DNA of 64,000 nucleotides. Origin: Seohaeicola_A nanhaiensis (GTDB taxonomy: Bacteria; Pseudomonadota; Alphaproteobacteria; Rhodobacterales; Rhodobacteraceae). This document shows, one piece after another, positions 26,093-34,262 of this stretch. Numbering within the stretch: position 1 is the first letter of the stretch; every line of letters begins with the position of its first letter. The notes under the pieces are model-generated. The model did not search any database. It worked only from the letters and a program-made list of their open reading frames with translations, and was not told the DNA's origin. Both the position numbers and the translations under genes were made by a program. The stretch is from positions 124,001 to 188,000 of the forward strand of contig NZ_JBHSGI010000031.1 of the NCBI RefSeq assembly GCF_042654245.1, read 5' to 3'.

Positions 26093-26762
26093 GGCCGGGC
26101 TGTCACCGGCGACGGTTGCCGCCTTCGGGTCGAAGACGCGCGGCAAGATCCTGCGCGCGAGCCTGGCGCTGTTCGACGAGCAGGGTTTCGATTTTGTCAC
26201 CACGGCCCAGATCGCCACGACGGCCGATGTCCTTGAGGGCACGCTCTGGTATCACTTCAAGACCAAGAAGGACTTGGTGCTGGCCCATCTGGATACGATG
26301 GAGCAACGGCTGGAAGAGCATTTCGGGCAACCGTTTCCGGAGGCGCCGGCGCAGGCGGTCGAGACCTTTCTCGCGCTGTTCGGGATCCTGTGGGAGTTCC
26401 GATATCTGCTGCGCGATCCGCTGTTCGCGCTGGAGCCGCGCGAGGCGATCCTCGAGCGGTTGCGGGACAGCTACGTCAGGATCGAAGGGCTGGTCGAAGA
26501 GCGGTTGCGCGCGGCAGAGGCCGCGGGGCTGCTGGATCTGCGGGAGGCCGGCGTTCGCGAAATCGCGGCCAACTGTGTGATCATCGGGCGGTTTCACATG
26601 GACTATGCGCGCATGCGGCATAGGGAGTCGGCGGACACGGAGCTTCACACCGGAGCGCGGGCTATTGCATCTCTCCTCAGGCCCTATATGACCGAAGGTG
26701 TCGCGGGCGTCTTGCGGACGCGCGACCCTGCCGCGACGCTGGATCGGTCAGAGGGTCAATAG
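26085..26762 (+). CDS. TetR/AcrR family transcriptional regulator
   Basis: TetR-type repressor of 225 aa. The N-terminal helix-turn-helix covers about residues 20-70: KILRASLALFDEQGFDFVT, then TAQIATTADVLEGTLWYHF, the recognition region. The C-terminal domain is helical and of the TetR_C type with a ligand pocket. The ATG at 26085 overlaps the desaturase stop by 8 nt; ATG 26061 is an alternative. Co-transcription with the membrane hydroxylase and the palindromic operator upstream suggest autorepression relieved by a lipid or hydrophobic ligand (inference). Its 3' end overlaps the convergent alpha-glucosidase gene by 7 nt. Confidence 0.9.
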   Translation: MAKAGLSPATVAAFGSKTRGKILRASLALFDEQGFDFVTTAQIATTADVLEGTLWYHFKTKKDLVLAHLDTMEQRLEEHFGQPFPEAPAQAVETFLALFGILWEFRYLLRDPLFALEPREAILERLRDSYVRIEGLVEERLRAAEAAGLLDLREAGVREIAANCVIIGRFHMDYARMRHRESADTELHTGARAIASLLRPYMTEGVAGVLRTRDPAATLDRSEGQ

Positions 26763-28402
26763 ACCTCGGCCTGCTGGCGGGCGATGCAGATCTGCCACGG
26801 CCCCATGTGCAGCAGGCCGTCGTGGCTGACGCTGACGGCGCCCAGCTCCTGACCGATGGTTTCCCAGGTGCCGGACGGCAGGTTGTGTGCCGAGGGCGTG
26901 TCGGAGAGGTTGAACGCGCAATACAGCGTCTCTTCGGGTGAAACCGTCCGGAAATGCAGGACATCGCCGTAGACGTAGACACCGTCGAGCATCCCGGTGC
27001 GCAGGGCCGGATGGGTCGCGCGGAAGGCCAGCGCCCTGCGGTAATGGTGCAGCATCGCGCCGGGTTCGCTTTCCTGGACATCGACCGCATGGCGCAGGTG
27101 GTGCGGGCTGATCGGCAGCCAGGGATCGCCGGTGGTGAAGCCACCGTTGCGCTCGGTTCCGGTCCAGACCATCGGGGTGCGGCAGCCGTCGCGCCCTTTG
27201 TATTCCGGCCAGAATTCGCGGCCGTAGGGGTCGCGGATATCCTCGAAGGCCAGGTCGGCCTCTTCCAGACCCAGTTCCTCGCCCTGATAGAAGCAGGCCG
27301 ACCCTGGCAGGCACAGCAGCAGCGTCGCACAGAGCCGCTGGGCGGCTGGGGACAGGTTCCACCGAGTCGCATGGCGCATCACGTCATGGTTGGAGAAGGC
27401 CCAGGCCACCCATCCGCCCTTGGTCAGGTGGTCCGCCTTGTAGAGCACCTCGGCCACGCGGGCGGCGCTGAGCGGTTCCTGCGCGAGGAAGTCGAAGGCG
27501 TAGCACATGTGCAGAAGCTCGGCACCCTCGGTATAGGTGCCGATCAGTTCGAGGCCCCGTTCGGCATCGCCGATCTCTCCCAGGGTGGTCGTCCCGGGAT
27601 ATTCGTCGAGAAGCGCTCGAAGGCGTTTCAGGAACTCCAGGTTCTCGGGCTGGTTCTTGGAATGGATGTGCGACTGGTAGTTGTACGGATTGACGGAGGG
27701 CGCCAGGATGGCGTTGCGCTGGTCTTTCGGCAGCGGCGGGTTGTCGCGCAGGTCCTTGTCGTTGAAGTAGAAGTTGACGGTGTCCAGCCGGAATCCGTGA
27801 ACGCCACGGTCGAGCCAGAAGCGGACAACACCCAGCAGCGCGCTTTGCACCGCTTCGCTGTGCAAATTCAGATCGGGCTGCGACGTCAGGAAGTTGTGCA
27901 GGAAATACTGCTCGCGCCGTGAGTCCCACTGCCAGGCCGATCCGCCGAAGAACGACAGCCAGTTGTTCGGCGGGGTGCCGTCTTCTTTCGGATCGGCCCA
28001 GACGTACCAGTCGGCATAGGGCCCTTCCCGCGAGGCGCGGCTGGCCGTGAACCAGGCGTGCTGGTCCGAGGTATGCGACAGCACGAGGTCGATCATCACC
28101 TTGAGGCCGTGGTCGTTGGCCGCCGCCACCAGTGCGTCGAAATCGGCAAGCGTGCCGAACATTGGATCGACATCGCAGAAATCGCTGATGTCATAGCCGA
28201 AGTCCTTCATGGGCGAAGTGTAGAAGGGCGACACCCAGATCGCATCCACGCCCAGACTGGCCAGATAGGGCATACGGTCCACGATGCCCCGCAGATCGCC
28301 GATGCCGTCGGCGTTGCTGTCCTGAAAGCTGCGGGGATAGATCTGATAGATGACACATCCGCGCCACCAGTCCCGGTCGATTTCCGTCCGATCGGTTGTC
28401 AT
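26756..28402 (-). CDS. GH13 alpha-glucosidase
   Basis: Glycoside hydrolase family 13 enzyme of 548 aa, oligo-1,6-glucosidase/alpha-glucosidase type. It begins WWRGCVIYQIYPRSFQDSN, and the catalytic residues are D207 (GFRLDTVN, nucleophile), E276 (LGEIGD, acid/base) and D340 (FSNHDVMR, transition-state stabiliser). GVDAIWVSPFYTSPMKDFGYD and DLVLSHTSDQH complete regions I and VI-VII. No signal peptide, so it is cytoplasmic. It is divergent from gpsA-ggpP-ggpS. Alpha-glucosidases of this group can hydrolyse maltose-like sugars; turnover of glucosylglycerol would fit the neighbours but is inference. Confidence 0.93.
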   Translation of the reverse strand: MTTDRTEIDRDWWRGCVIYQIYPRSFQDSNADGIGDLRGIVDRMPYLASLGVDAIWVSPFYTSPMKDFGYDISDFCDVDPMFGTLADFDALVAAANDHGLKVMIDLVLSHTSDQHAWFTASRASREGPYADWYVWADPKEDGTPPNNWLSFFGGSAWQWDSRREQYFLHNFLTSQPDLNLHSEAVQSALLGVVRFWLDRGVHGFRLDTVNFYFNDKDLRDNPPLPKDQRNAILAPSVNPYNYQSHIHSKNQPENLEFLKRLRALLDEYPGTTTLGEIGDAERGLELIGTYTEGAELLHMCYAFDFLAQEPLSAARVAEVLYKADHLTKGGWVAWAFSNHDVMRHATRWNLSPAAQRLCATLLLCLPGSACFYQGEELGLEEADLAFEDIRDPYGREFWPEYKGRDGCRTPMVWTGTERNGGFTTGDPWLPISPHHLRHAVDVQESEPGAMLHHYRRALAFRATHPALRTGMLDGVYVYGDVLHFRTVSPEETLYCAFNLSDTPSAHNLPSGTWETIGQELGAVSVSHDGLLHMGPWQICIARQQAEVY

Positions 28403-28895
28403 GATCGCATAGCCTCGCGCCCAGGCGGCGCTTCGAGTTCACCATCTTGCCCGGGGCCGCCAGGCCGGCGCACGGGCCTCCGAAACGGCCGGTCCCAGCG
28501 ATCCCTGATCCCGGGATCGCGGTCCGGCACGTGGTCGAAAAACGACACAGCCATAACCACTTGTCAATTCGTCCTTGCCGGCGGCGGGACGATCCCGCGC
28601 CGCAGATCAAACAAGCCATCTAGCGCTTGGGCTTTTACAATCAAAGGCTTGCCTGTATCGGCCTATCCCATTCCTTGCGAAACGGCAGCGCGCTGAAGAA
28701 AAATACCGGGCAGGCAAGGTTTGCGCAGGATTTGTGCGCCACACCGCGAAAAAGGGTCAAGATGTCGCTTTTGTGCCATTCGACTGTTGCAGCGAGACCC
28801 GCAAGCTTTAGATACAGCCCATCAACACCTCTATGTGAAAGGACGACACGCCGCCCTGGCGCCGTTGCCCGATGGATAAGAATCCGAAAGGGAAC
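28403..28895. other. Divergent intergenic region, alpha-glucosidase / gpsA
   Basis: About 490 bp without a gene. It contains an 8-bp dyad, GCGATCCC (28498-28505) and GGGATCGC (28513-28520), 100 bp upstream of the glucosidase, and a lower-GC stretch at 28630-28830 that should hold the gpsA promoter. No RNA gene was seen; short frames across 28575-28900 lack SD or family features. Confidence 0.55.
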
Positions 28896-30026
28896 ATGAA
28901 CGAAGAGCTGCAATCACACCGCCTTCCCACCCTGCCCTATACGCGCTTTGCGGTCATTGGCGCGGGGGCTTGGGGAACCGCGCTGGCCAGTGTCGCCGCG
29001 CAGGCGGGACATCAGGTTCGCCTGCTCGCCCGCGACCCCGAAGTCGCCGAGGCCATCAATCGGACCTCGCGCAATCCGCGCTATCTCGACGATGTTCCGC
29101 TGCCCGCAGGCTTGCAGGCCACGACCGACGCGGCCGAAGCGCTGGTGGGCGCCGATGTGGTGCTTTTCGTCGTGCCCTCGGTGGCCACCCGCGCCATGGC
29201 GCGACAGGTACGGCCGCTGATCCCTGCCGGCACGCCCGTCGCGGTCTGCACGAAGGGCATCGAACCGAGCAGCGGGATGCTGATGTCGCAGGTTGTCGCC
29301 GACGAACTGCGCGACGCCCGCGTCGGGGCGATATCGGGACCGACCTTTGCCCGCGAAACGGCGCTTGGCCACTATACCGCCGCGACGGTTGCCTTCGACT
29401 TCACCCATGCCGACCGGCTTGCCCCGCACGACAGTCCGGCCGCCCGCCTTGCCCTGTCGATGAGCACCGGGTTCTTCAAGACCTACATTTCCGACGATCT
29501 GGTCGGTGTGGAGATTGGCGGCGCGGTGAAGAACGTGGTCGCCATCGCCTGCGGCATGATGACGGGCGCCGGGTTTGCCGAAAACACCCGGGCCGCGCTG
29601 ATCACGCGCGGCATGGACGAGATGAAGCAGCTTGCCGAGGCCCTGGGCGGGCGCCGCGAAACGGTGACCGGACTGGCCGGCGCTGGCGATCTGACCCTGA
29701 CCTGTTCCAGCCGCACCTCGCGCAACATGTCGCTGGGCGTGCAGCTCGGCCAGGGCATTCCGCGCGAGAAGTGCTTTGACGGCAAACCCGTTGTGGTCGA
29801 GGGCGAGGTCAATGCCGTCTCGATCGTCGATCTGGCGCGGCGGCTCAATGTTTCGATCCCGATCTGCGAGACTGTGTACAGCATCCTGCATGAAGGCGCC
29901 GACATAGGGCAGGCATTCGGCGATCTCTGGACGCGGCCGATCCAGGGTGAGCCGCGCGCACTCGACATCCGGCTGTCGAACCCGGCGCAGGCGCGGCAAC
30001 TGGTCATGGACGGACGCGGCACATGA
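28896..30026 (+). CDS. gpsA: Glycerol-3-phosphate dehydrogenase [NAD(P)+]
   Basis: GpsA, 376 aa from the ATG at 28896 (384 aa from ATG 28872, which lacks an SD). The NAD(P) motif is VIGAGAWGTALASVA. Substrate-binding and catalytic elements are CTKGIEPSSG, AISGPTFARE, EIGGAVKNVVAIACGM (catalytic lysine), AALITRGMDEM and VVVEGEVNAVS. It reduces dihydroxyacetone phosphate to sn-glycerol-3-phosphate. Here it heads an operon with ggpP and ggpS-like genes, so its product is most likely dedicated to glucosylglycerol synthesis rather than only phospholipids; a separate housekeeping gpsA would be expected elsewhere. Its stop overlaps the next gene (ATGA). Confidence 0.93.
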   Translation: MNEELQSHRLPTLPYTRFAVIGAGAWGTALASVAAQAGHQVRLLARDPEVAEAINRTSRNPRYLDDVPLPAGLQATTDAAEALVGADVVLFVVPSVATRAMARQVRPLIPAGTPVAVCTKGIEPSSGMLMSQVVADELRDARVGAISGPTFARETALGHYTAATVAFDFTHADRLAPHDSPAARLALSMSTGFFKTYISDDLVGVEIGGAVKNVVAIACGMMTGAGFAENTRAALITRGMDEMKQLAEALGGRRETVTGLAGAGDLTLTCSSRTSRNMSLGVQLGQGIPREKCFDGKPVVVEGEVNAVSIVDLARRLNVSIPICETVYSILHEGADIGQAFGDLWTRPIQGEPRALDIRLSNPAQARQLVMDGRGT

Positions 30027-30811
30027 CGTTTGACGCAGAGGCAACGGACAGCCGGGCATTCACGCTGGCGACGGATCTGGACGGCACCTTTCTGGGGGGA
30101 TCCGACGAGGACAGGGCACGTCTGTACAGCTGGATCGAAGACAACCGCGACAGCGTGCGACTGATCTTTGTAACCGGTCGCGATCCCGAGTTCATCGGCT
30201 CGGTCTGCGCCGAAGGCAGACTGCCCTGGCCGGAATATATCATCGGCGATGTCGGCACGACCATCGCCCGGGTGTCTCCCGAGCGGACCATCGCGCCTAT
30301 CGAGGTGCTGGAAGACGAGATCGTCACGCGCTGGAACGACAGTGGCGCGCGGGTGCGGCAGGGTCTGGAGAACGTCGCGGGGCTGACGGTGCAAGAGACG
30401 CCGTTCCGCTATCGCGTCAGCTATCACTACGACCCGGACCGGTTCGATCCGGTGGCGCATGATATCGTGGCCGACCTCGGGCTGGATCTGCTGATTTCCG
30501 ACAACCGCTTTCTCGATGTTCTGCCGCCGGGCGTCAGCAAGGGGCCGTCGCTGCTGCGGCTGCTCGGCCATCTCGGGATCGCGCCGGCGCGCACACTGGC
30601 GGCGGGGGACACGCTGAACGACCTGTCCATGCTGGTGGCGGGCACGCGCGCGGTGGCGGTTGGCGGATCGGAACAGCCCCTGCTCGACGCTCTGCCCGCG
30701 ACGCCCGATATTCTGCGCGCGCGGGCCATCGGCGCGGCCGGCATCGCCGAGGCGATCGCGCATTTCAACCTGCACCCCAGAAGCGAGGAGATCCTGTCCG
30801 ATGCCGTCTGA
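30023..30811 (+). CDS. ggpP: HAD phosphatase, probable glucosylglycerol-phosphate phosphatase
   Basis: HAD hydrolase of 262 aa, S6PP/sucrose-phosphatase-like type IIB. Catalytic motifs: ATDLDGTFLGG (two aspartates), FVTGRDPEF (motif II threonine), VSKGPSLLRLLG (motif III lysine) and AAGDTLNDLSM (motif IV aspartates). In bifunctional GgpPS proteins of heterotrophic bacteria a phosphatase precedes the synthase in one polypeptide; here the two are separate but overlapping genes in the same order, with an 11-nt overlap. Predicted to release glucosylglycerol from its phosphate. Assigned from context and family, not from a diagnostic motif. Confidence 0.8.
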   Translation: MTFDAEATDSRAFTLATDLDGTFLGGSDEDRARLYSWIEDNRDSVRLIFVTGRDPEFIGSVCAEGRLPWPEYIIGDVGTTIARVSPERTIAPIEVLEDEIVTRWNDSGARVRQGLENVAGLTVQETPFRYRVSYHYDPDRFDPVAHDIVADLGLDLLISDNRFLDVLPPGVSKGPSLLRLLGHLGIAPARTLAAGDTLNDLSMLVAGTRAVAVGGSEQPLLDALPATPDILRARAIGAAGIAEAIAHFNLHPRSEEILSDAV

Positions 30812-32306
30812 TCTGGTCATCGTCTACCACCGGCAACCCTATGAAGAGGTCGAGGTCGATGGCAAGGTCACGCTGCGCGAGAACCGCAGCCCGAACGGAA
30901 TCGTACCGACGCTCAAGAGCTTTTTCTCGACCGCGGAAAAGGCCTCGTGGATCGCCTGGAAGCTGGCCGAGGATCCGGCCAATCCCGAGTTCGAGAGGGT
31001 CATCGAGGTTTCCGATGCCTATGGCACCTACAACGTGTCGCGACTGCCGCTGACCTTCGAACAGGTGTCGAGCTTTTACCACGTTTCGTCGAAAGAGGCG
31101 TTCTGGCCGATCCTTCACAGCTTCAAGGAAAAGTTCAATTACGACCCGGTGGACTGGCCGACCTTTCGCGAAGTCAACTGGGCCTTTGCCGAGGCGGCGG
31201 CGCGCGAGGCGGCGCAGGGGGCGCGGGTCTGGATTCACGACTACAACCTGTGGCTGGTGCCGGGGTATCTGCGCAAGCTGCGCTCGGACGTGAAGATTTC
31301 CTTCTTTCACCACACGCCCTTCCCCGGGGCCGACATGTTCAACGTCCTGCCATGGCGGCGCGAAATCATCGCCAGCCTGCTGGAATGCGATATCATCGGC
31401 TTTCACATTCCCCGTTACGCGGCCAATTTCGTTTCGGTCGCGCGCAGCCTTTTCGATGTCGAAACGGTCGAGCGGGCCGCGCTGGGGCCTGAACGGATAT
31501 CGGACGGCACCGCGCTCAGCGAGCGCAGCGCTCCGACCATGCTGTCCTATGAGGGACGGAAGATCGCGATCAGCGCTGCCGCTGTCGGGGTGAATTTCGA
31601 CTTCATCGCCGGGCGCGCCTCGGATCCCGAGGTGCAGGCCGATGCCCAGCGGATCCGCGAATCGCAGGCCGGGCGCAAGCTGCTGCTGTCGGTGGGGCGC
31701 ACCGATTATACCAAGGGCGGCGTGGAGCAGCTGGAAAGCTTTGAACGGGTGCTGACCGACAACCCGGACCTGCGCGGCAAGGTCAAGCTGATGCATGTCT
31801 CGGTCAGCGCCGACCGCAGCATGTCGGCCTATGCCCCGATCCAGACCGGCATCGAGGAAACCGCAGGCCGCATCAACGGCCGGTTCGGAACGCTGGAATG
31901 GCAGCCCATCGCTCTGATCTCGCGCGCCATCCCCTTCGACGATCTGATCAAATACTATCTTGCCGCCGATATCGCCTGGATCACCCCGCTGGTCGACGGG
32001 ATGAACCTTGTCTGCAAGGAGTTCGTTTCGGCGCGGGTGGATGGCGACGGCGTGCTGGTCCTGTCGGAATTCGCCGGCGCGGCGGTCGAACTGCACTCAG
32101 CCGTGGTCACCAATCCATTCTCTCACCGGTCGATGGATTCGGCGATTCTGTCGGCGATCAACATGCCCGAGGAAGAGCGGCGTAACCGGATGAAGAACCT
32201 GCGCTCTGTCGTCAGTCAGTTCACGGTTGCCCATTGGGGCGCCGAACAGCAGCGGCAGTTCGATGAGGTGGACAGGCGCAAGAACGAGCTTGCCAAGGCG
32301 GGCTGA
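30801..32306 (+). CDS. ggpS: Glucosylglycerol-phosphate synthase
   Basis: GT20-family synthase, 501 aa, related to trehalose-6-phosphate synthase. The N-terminal SPNGIVPTLKSFF and YHRQPYEEV are characteristic of GgpS rather than OtsA. Other conserved elements: WIHDYNLWLVPGYLR, FFHHTPFPGADMFNVLPWR, LSVGRTDYTKGG and the C-terminal ITPLVDGMNLVCKEFV. Enzymes of this type join ADP-glucose and sn-glycerol-3-phosphate; the phosphatase encoded just upstream removes phosphate, giving the compatible solute glucosylglycerol. Start at ATG 30801 inside the phosphatase gene; the open frame further upstream is its shadow. Suggests a halotolerant or marine host. Confidence 0.9.
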   Translation: MPSDLVIVYHRQPYEEVEVDGKVTLRENRSPNGIVPTLKSFFSTAEKASWIAWKLAEDPANPEFERVIEVSDAYGTYNVSRLPLTFEQVSSFYHVSSKEAFWPILHSFKEKFNYDPVDWPTFREVNWAFAEAAAREAAQGARVWIHDYNLWLVPGYLRKLRSDVKISFFHHTPFPGADMFNVLPWRREIIASLLECDIIGFHIPRYAANFVSVARSLFDVETVERAALGPERISDGTALSERSAPTMLSYEGRKIAISAAAVGVNFDFIAGRASDPEVQADAQRIRESQAGRKLLLSVGRTDYTKGGVEQLESFERVLTDNPDLRGKVKLMHVSVSADRSMSAYAPIQTGIEETAGRINGRFGTLEWQPIALISRAIPFDDLIKYYLAADIAWITPLVDGMNLVCKEFVSARVDGDGVLVLSEFAGAAVELHSAVVTNPFSHRSMDSAILSAINMPEEERRNRMKNLRSVVSQFTVAHWGAEQQRQFDEVDRRKNELAKAG

Positions 32307-32348
32307 CGGGCGCTGTCGCGCGCGGGTGACACCGCCCTGGCTCTGTGC

Positions 32349-33191
32349 TCAGACCTCGTCCTCGATGGGGTTCGACAGGGTGCCGATCCCGGTGATCTCG
32401 ATCTCGACGCGGTCGCCGGGCTTCATGAACACCTTCGGTTCGCGGAACAGACCCACGCCCGAGGGGGTGCCGGTGGCGATCACGTCGCCGGGCTTCAGTT
32501 CGCAGACGGTCGAGCAATAGGCGATCAGTTCCGGGATGCCGAAGGCCAGATCCGAGATCGGGGTCGATTGCATTTCCTGCCCGTTCAGCCGGGTCACCAT
32601 ATGCTGCGCCTCCGGTTCGGGCATCTCGTCGGCGGTCACGATCCAGGGGCCCATCGAGCCTGACTTCTCGAAACTCTTGCCGGCCCAGAACTGGCTGGTG
32701 TGGCGCTGCCAGTCGCGCACCGATCCGTCGTTGAAGCAGGTATAGCCGGCGATGACGCTTTTTGCCTTGGCGGCGGGAACGTGGCGGCAGGTCTTGCCGA
32801 TCACCACGGCCAGCTCGCCCTCGAAGTCGAACCAGTCGGACACCTTGGGGCGGATCATCGCGGCCTGATGCCCGACGATGGAGCCGGGAAAGCGGATGAA
32901 GATGGCCGGGTGCTTTGGCGCGTCGCGGCCGGTTTCGCGGATGTGCGTCATGTAGTTCAGGCCGATGCAGATGATCTTGTCGGGATTGGGCACCGGCGGG
33001 AGGAAGGTCACGTCGGCGGCCGCGAGGGTCTCGCCCTTAGCCTCTGCGGCGAGGTCGCCGCCGGTGGCGAGAAACGCCTGCAGGTCCCTTGCCTTGCCGC
33101 GCAGCGCGGCACCCGCGTCGCGGAGGGTGTCACCCTGGGCAAGGCCATAGGACTCGGTTCCGTCCGGAAGGACGTAGGACAGGATTCGCAT
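32349..33191 (-). CDS. Fumarylacetoacetate hydrolase family protein
   Basis: FAH-superfamily enzyme of 280 aa. Metal ligands E124 and E126 (FDFEGELAVVIG) and D155 (FNDGSVRDWQ) are present, with IGLNYMTHIRETG and VIATGTPSGVG as family signatures. Members hydrolyse acylpyruvates, hydrate or decarboxylate oxo-dienoates in meta-cleavage pathways. It lies downstream of an extradiol dioxygenase gene, so it probably acts on the ring-cleavage product. SD GGAG precedes the ATG. The exact activity (hydrolase, hydratase or decarboxylase) is not decidable from the sequence. Confidence 0.9.
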   Translation of the reverse strand: MRILSYVLPDGTESYGLAQGDTLRDAGAALRGKARDLQAFLATGGDLAAEAKGETLAAADVTFLPPVPNPDKIICIGLNYMTHIRETGRDAPKHPAIFIRFPGSIVGHQAAMIRPKVSDWFDFEGELAVVIGKTCRHVPAAKAKSVIAGYTCFNDGSVRDWQRHTSQFWAGKSFEKSGSMGPWIVTADEMPEPEAQHMVTRLNGQEMQSTPISDLAFGIPELIAYCSTVCELKPGDVIATGTPSGVGLFREPKVFMKPGDRVEIEITGIGTLSNPIEDEV

Positions 33192-33234
33192 TCAGATCTC
33201 CGTTGTTGAATTCTGGGAGCGCCGGATCCCCGGG

Positions 33235-34215
33235 TCACTCGCGCCGGATGACGCTGTCGAGCCAGGCGCAGTTGCTGACCGGATCCGGCGCGCGCAGCCC
33301 GCGCCGCGCCGCGTCCATCCGCATCTCGCGCATCCGCACCCGGGCCGGATCGCCCTCGGGCATGTGCAGGCGCTCGTGGCCCCAGTAGGAGGGGCCGTCG
33401 AAAGTTTCGTGCGGCTCCCAGGTCTCGGGGTCGATGACCCGCGCGCCCCAGCCGTATTCGACAAAGAACCCCGAGGGCGAATTGGCGTAGAACGAGGTCA
33501 TGTGATCGTTGGAATGCCGCCCGAGCGTATAGGCCACGCGGCCCGCCTCGCTTTGCGCGAGGTCATATCCCTGACCCACGTCGTCCAGCGACAGCAGTTC
33601 GACCATGAAGTGGTGCATTCCACGCCGGCCGCTGCCAACCATGGCGAAGGAGTGGTGGCGCCCGTTGAGATGGAAGAAATACAGCTTGATCGGCGAGAGG
33701 CCGTAGTCGGTCACGCTGAAGCCCAGCAGGTCGCGGTAGAAGGGCAGGAGAACGTCCACGTCGGTCGCGTGCAGCACCGCGTGCCCCATTCCCAGCGCCC
33801 CTGTCTTGAAGCCCGAGATCGCCCGGCCCGGGGTGAAGGGATCGCTGGCCACCTCCGGCCCGCAGAAGACCTCGAGCCGGTTGCCCGCGGGATCGCTGAA
33901 GGAGATCAGACGCGCCACGTGCCGTTCGTCGGCCAGGGATCCGCTTTCGAGCGTCACGGCCACGCCCGCGTTTTCCAGCCGCGCGGCCAGCGCCTCCAGC
34001 GCCGCCGGGCTTTCGGCCTCCCAGCCCATGAAGCCCAGCCCGTCGCCCGTGTCGCCGCTGACAATCAGCCGCTGCTTGCGGTCGTCCATCCGGAAGGCGC
34101 GGACATCGCCGCCGCGGTCGACCTGCTGCATCCCGAGGAGACCGGTCGCGAAGCCGCTCCAGTCCTCGGTCCTTGTGCTGCGGATGCCGATGTAGCCCAG
34201 CGATGTCAGGGTCAT
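33235..34215 (-). CDS. VOC-family extradiol ring-cleavage dioxygenase (type I, BphC-like)
   Basis: Two-domain type I extradiol dioxygenase of 326 aa. Predicted Fe(II) ligands are H145 (GMGHAVLHA), H202 (HHFMVEL) and E253 (FFVEYGWG), with the conserved GRHSNDHMTSFY segment around active-site H238. It would cleave a catechol-type ring next to the hydroxyls. It is flanked by the FAH-family gene and a TRAP receptor gene in one operon; SD GGGAGAG precedes the start. The natural catechol is unknown; the nearby MhpA-like hydroxylase suggests a phenylpropanoid or hydroxybenzoate-type substrate (inference). Confidence 0.9.
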   Translation of the reverse strand: MTLTSLGYIGIRSTRTEDWSGFATGLLGMQQVDRGGDVRAFRMDDRKQRLIVSGDTGDGLGFMGWEAESPAALEALAARLENAGVAVTLESGSLADERHVARLISFSDPAGNRLEVFCGPEVASDPFTPGRAISGFKTGALGMGHAVLHATDVDVLLPFYRDLLGFSVTDYGLSPIKLYFFHLNGRHHSFAMVGSGRRGMHHFMVELLSLDDVGQGYDLAQSEAGRVAYTLGRHSNDHMTSFYANSPSGFFVEYGWGARVIDPETWEPHETFDGPSYWGHERLHMPEGDPARVRMREMRMDAARRGLRAPDPVSNCAWLDSVIRRE

Positions 34216-34236
34216 GCTCTCTCTCCCGGTGGGGCC

Positions 34237-34256
34237 CCGGGGGCCGAAGCCCCCGG
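34237..34256 (-). terminator. Intercistronic hairpin after dctP
   Basis: CCGGGGGC / GCCCCCGG, an 8-bp stem with the stable tetraloop-like CGAA, lies 6 nt past the dctP stop and before the dioxygenase gene. No U-tract follows, so it likely protects the receptor message or attenuates downstream expression. Confidence 0.6.
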
Positions 34257-34262
34257 AGATGT

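Noticed and set aside
28575..28899. Small frames in the glucosidase/gpsA intergenic region
   Set aside because: They lack Shine-Dalgarno sequences and codon bias like the neighbours and lie where promoters are expected.
30801..32306. Trehalose-6-phosphate synthase (otsA) with otsB
   Set aside because: The N-terminal SPNGIVPTLKSFF type sequence and the linked gpsA fit glucosylglycerol-phosphate synthase better; OtsA has a different N-terminal loop.
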